Source: Caldanaerobius polysaccharolyticus DSM 13641 | GTDB lineage: Bacteria > Bacillota > Thermoanaerobacteria > Thermoanaerobacterales > Caldanaerobiaceae | DNA length: 64,000 nucleotides | Direction of reading: 5' to 3' | Assembly (NCBI RefSeq): GCF_000427425.1 | Contig: NZ_KE386495.1 | Coordinates: 1,043,072 to 1,107,071, forward strand | Shown here: in pieces, positions 63,468-64,000 of the stretch | Position numbering within the stretch: the first letter of the stretch is position 1 | Layout: each line of letters begins with the position of its first letter | Position numbers and translations under genes: made by a program | Notes under the pieces: generated by a model | Told to the model about the DNA's origin: nothing | The model's input: only the letters and a program-made list of their open reading frames with translations | Databases searched by the model: none

Positions 63468-63986
63468 TTGAACGCGATTTTAATTGGTTTTATGGGATGT
63501 GGCAAGACCACGACAGGTCGTATTCTCTCTTCCATGTTGAAATGGCGGTTTATCGATACTGATGACCTTGTGGTTAGAAAGACGGGGATGAGCATCCCTG
63601 AAATATTTGAGAAATTTGGTGAAGGCCATTTTAGGCGTATAGAAAGCCAGGTTATTCGGGATATTTCCAAAGTTGACAGGTGTGTCATATCGCTGGGCGG
63701 TGGAGCTGTTCTGAACGAGGACAACATTGGCTGCCTGAAAAAAAACGGCGCGGTGTTCTACCTTATGGGATCTCCTGAAACTATTATGGCTCATATCGGA
63801 AACAGCAAAGAAAGACCGCTGCTCAATACCAGCAATCCTTATGAGACCGTCAAAGAGCTGCTGAGCAAAAGGCATCATTTGTATGAAAAGAACTGCGATT
63901 TTTGTATATCAATAGATGGCAAGGATTCAAAGATTGTGGCAGAGGAGATCAGAAGAACCCTTGTCAAAGTGGAAAGGAGAAAATGA
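63468..63986 (+). CDS. aroK: Shikimate kinase
   Basis: A 172-residue shikimate kinase (EC 2.7.1.71 type). Walker A GFMGCGKTTTGR near residue 8, the shikimate-binding Asp in FIDTDDLV, the Arg in EGHFRRIE, the SLGGGAV loop and the lid with KERPLL are present. The TTG at 63468 with AAGGTG upstream gives the standard length; the open frame extends 18 codons upstream into the pilX-like gene. Confidence 0.93.
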   Translation: MNAILIGFMGCGKTTTGRILSSMLKWRFIDTDDLVVRKTGMSIPEIFEKFGEGHFRRIESQVIRDISKVDRCVISLGGGAVLNEDNIGCLKKNGAVFYLMGSPETIMAHIGNSKERPLLNTSNPYETVKELLSKRHHLYEKNCDFCISIDGKDSKIVAEEIRRTLVKVERRK

Positions 63987-64000
63987 TGACTATAAAATTT
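63983..64000 (+). CDS. Start of next gene, truncated by window end
   Basis: AAAGGAGA precedes two tandem ATG codons (63983, 63986) overlapping the aroK stop. Only MMTIKF is visible. Another shikimate-pathway gene such as aroB would fit, but that is a guess. Confidence 0.5.

Overview
The window is a gene-dense chromosomal segment from a spore-forming, probably thermophilic member of the Clostridia (Thermoanaerobacterales-like; the genus cannot be fixed from sequence alone). Support for this comes from the SCIFF peptide with its radical-SAM maturase, sporulation genes (sigK, a BofC-like protein, a SpoIID/LytB protein), the order ruvCAB - DUF2905 - spoIID-like - queA - tgt - yajC - TIGR04086 - scfAB - secDF, an IreB/RuvX/DUF1292 block, and frequent GTG/TTG starts behind strong GGAGG ribosome sites. 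I saw no rRNA, tRNA, CRISPR array, prophage or insertion sequence, and no gene-free stretch longer than about 170 bases.

Layout. 1-3.3 kb: a surface or spore-structure cluster with two DUF6385 proteins, one carrying a DNRLRE domain, around a TPR-tailed family 2 glycosyltransferase. 3.4-10.9 kb: a mixed metabolic block (pepV, ftcD, DUF3189, NUDIX, IMPACT/YigZ, CoA-binding protein, paired half-size TauE/SafE proteins, yebC, cheW, bofC-like). 11.0-22 kb: Holliday-junction repair (ruvCAB), queuosine synthesis (queA, tgt) and Sec translocation (yajC, secDF), with the SCIFF system inside. 22-33 kb: a frameshifted ABC1 kinase, recJ, apt, rel, hisS, aspS, tcdA, csoR, trxA. 33.4-37.8 kb: a split threonine/serine exporter and an Rrf2-nifS-nifU-mnmA sulfur-transfer operon. 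37.9-48.4 kb: PRC-barrel protein, AI-2E family protein, alaS, ireB, ruvX, DUF1292, fur, RNase J, ylbF, mltG, U32 peptidase. 48.4-51.3 kb: a penicillin-binding protein, an uninterrupted sigK and yqeG. 51.3-64 kb: aroE, a complete Gram-positive type IV pilus locus (pilB, T, C, A, D, two minor-pilin sets, pilM, N, O, comFB), then aroK.

Most worth a second look: (1) a roughly 140-nt leader before alaS that is not a T-box but has its own promoter, two GNRA-loop hairpins and two mutually exclusive helices, one of which covers the alaS ribosome site; (2) a recurring design in which the 3' arm of a hairpin is the Shine-Dalgarno sequence of the next gene (TIGR04086, PBP, sigK, second minor-pilin set, alaS); (3) a pilus locus with two likely cyclic-dinucleotide inputs, a PilB with a near-canonical MshEN tandem motif and a ComFB protein; (4) two genes (ABC1 kinase, PilX-like minor pilin) broken at T7 tracts in opposite directions; (5) probable AUA start codons in two pilus genes; (6) a pseudopilin with an extra C-terminal membrane segment and domain.
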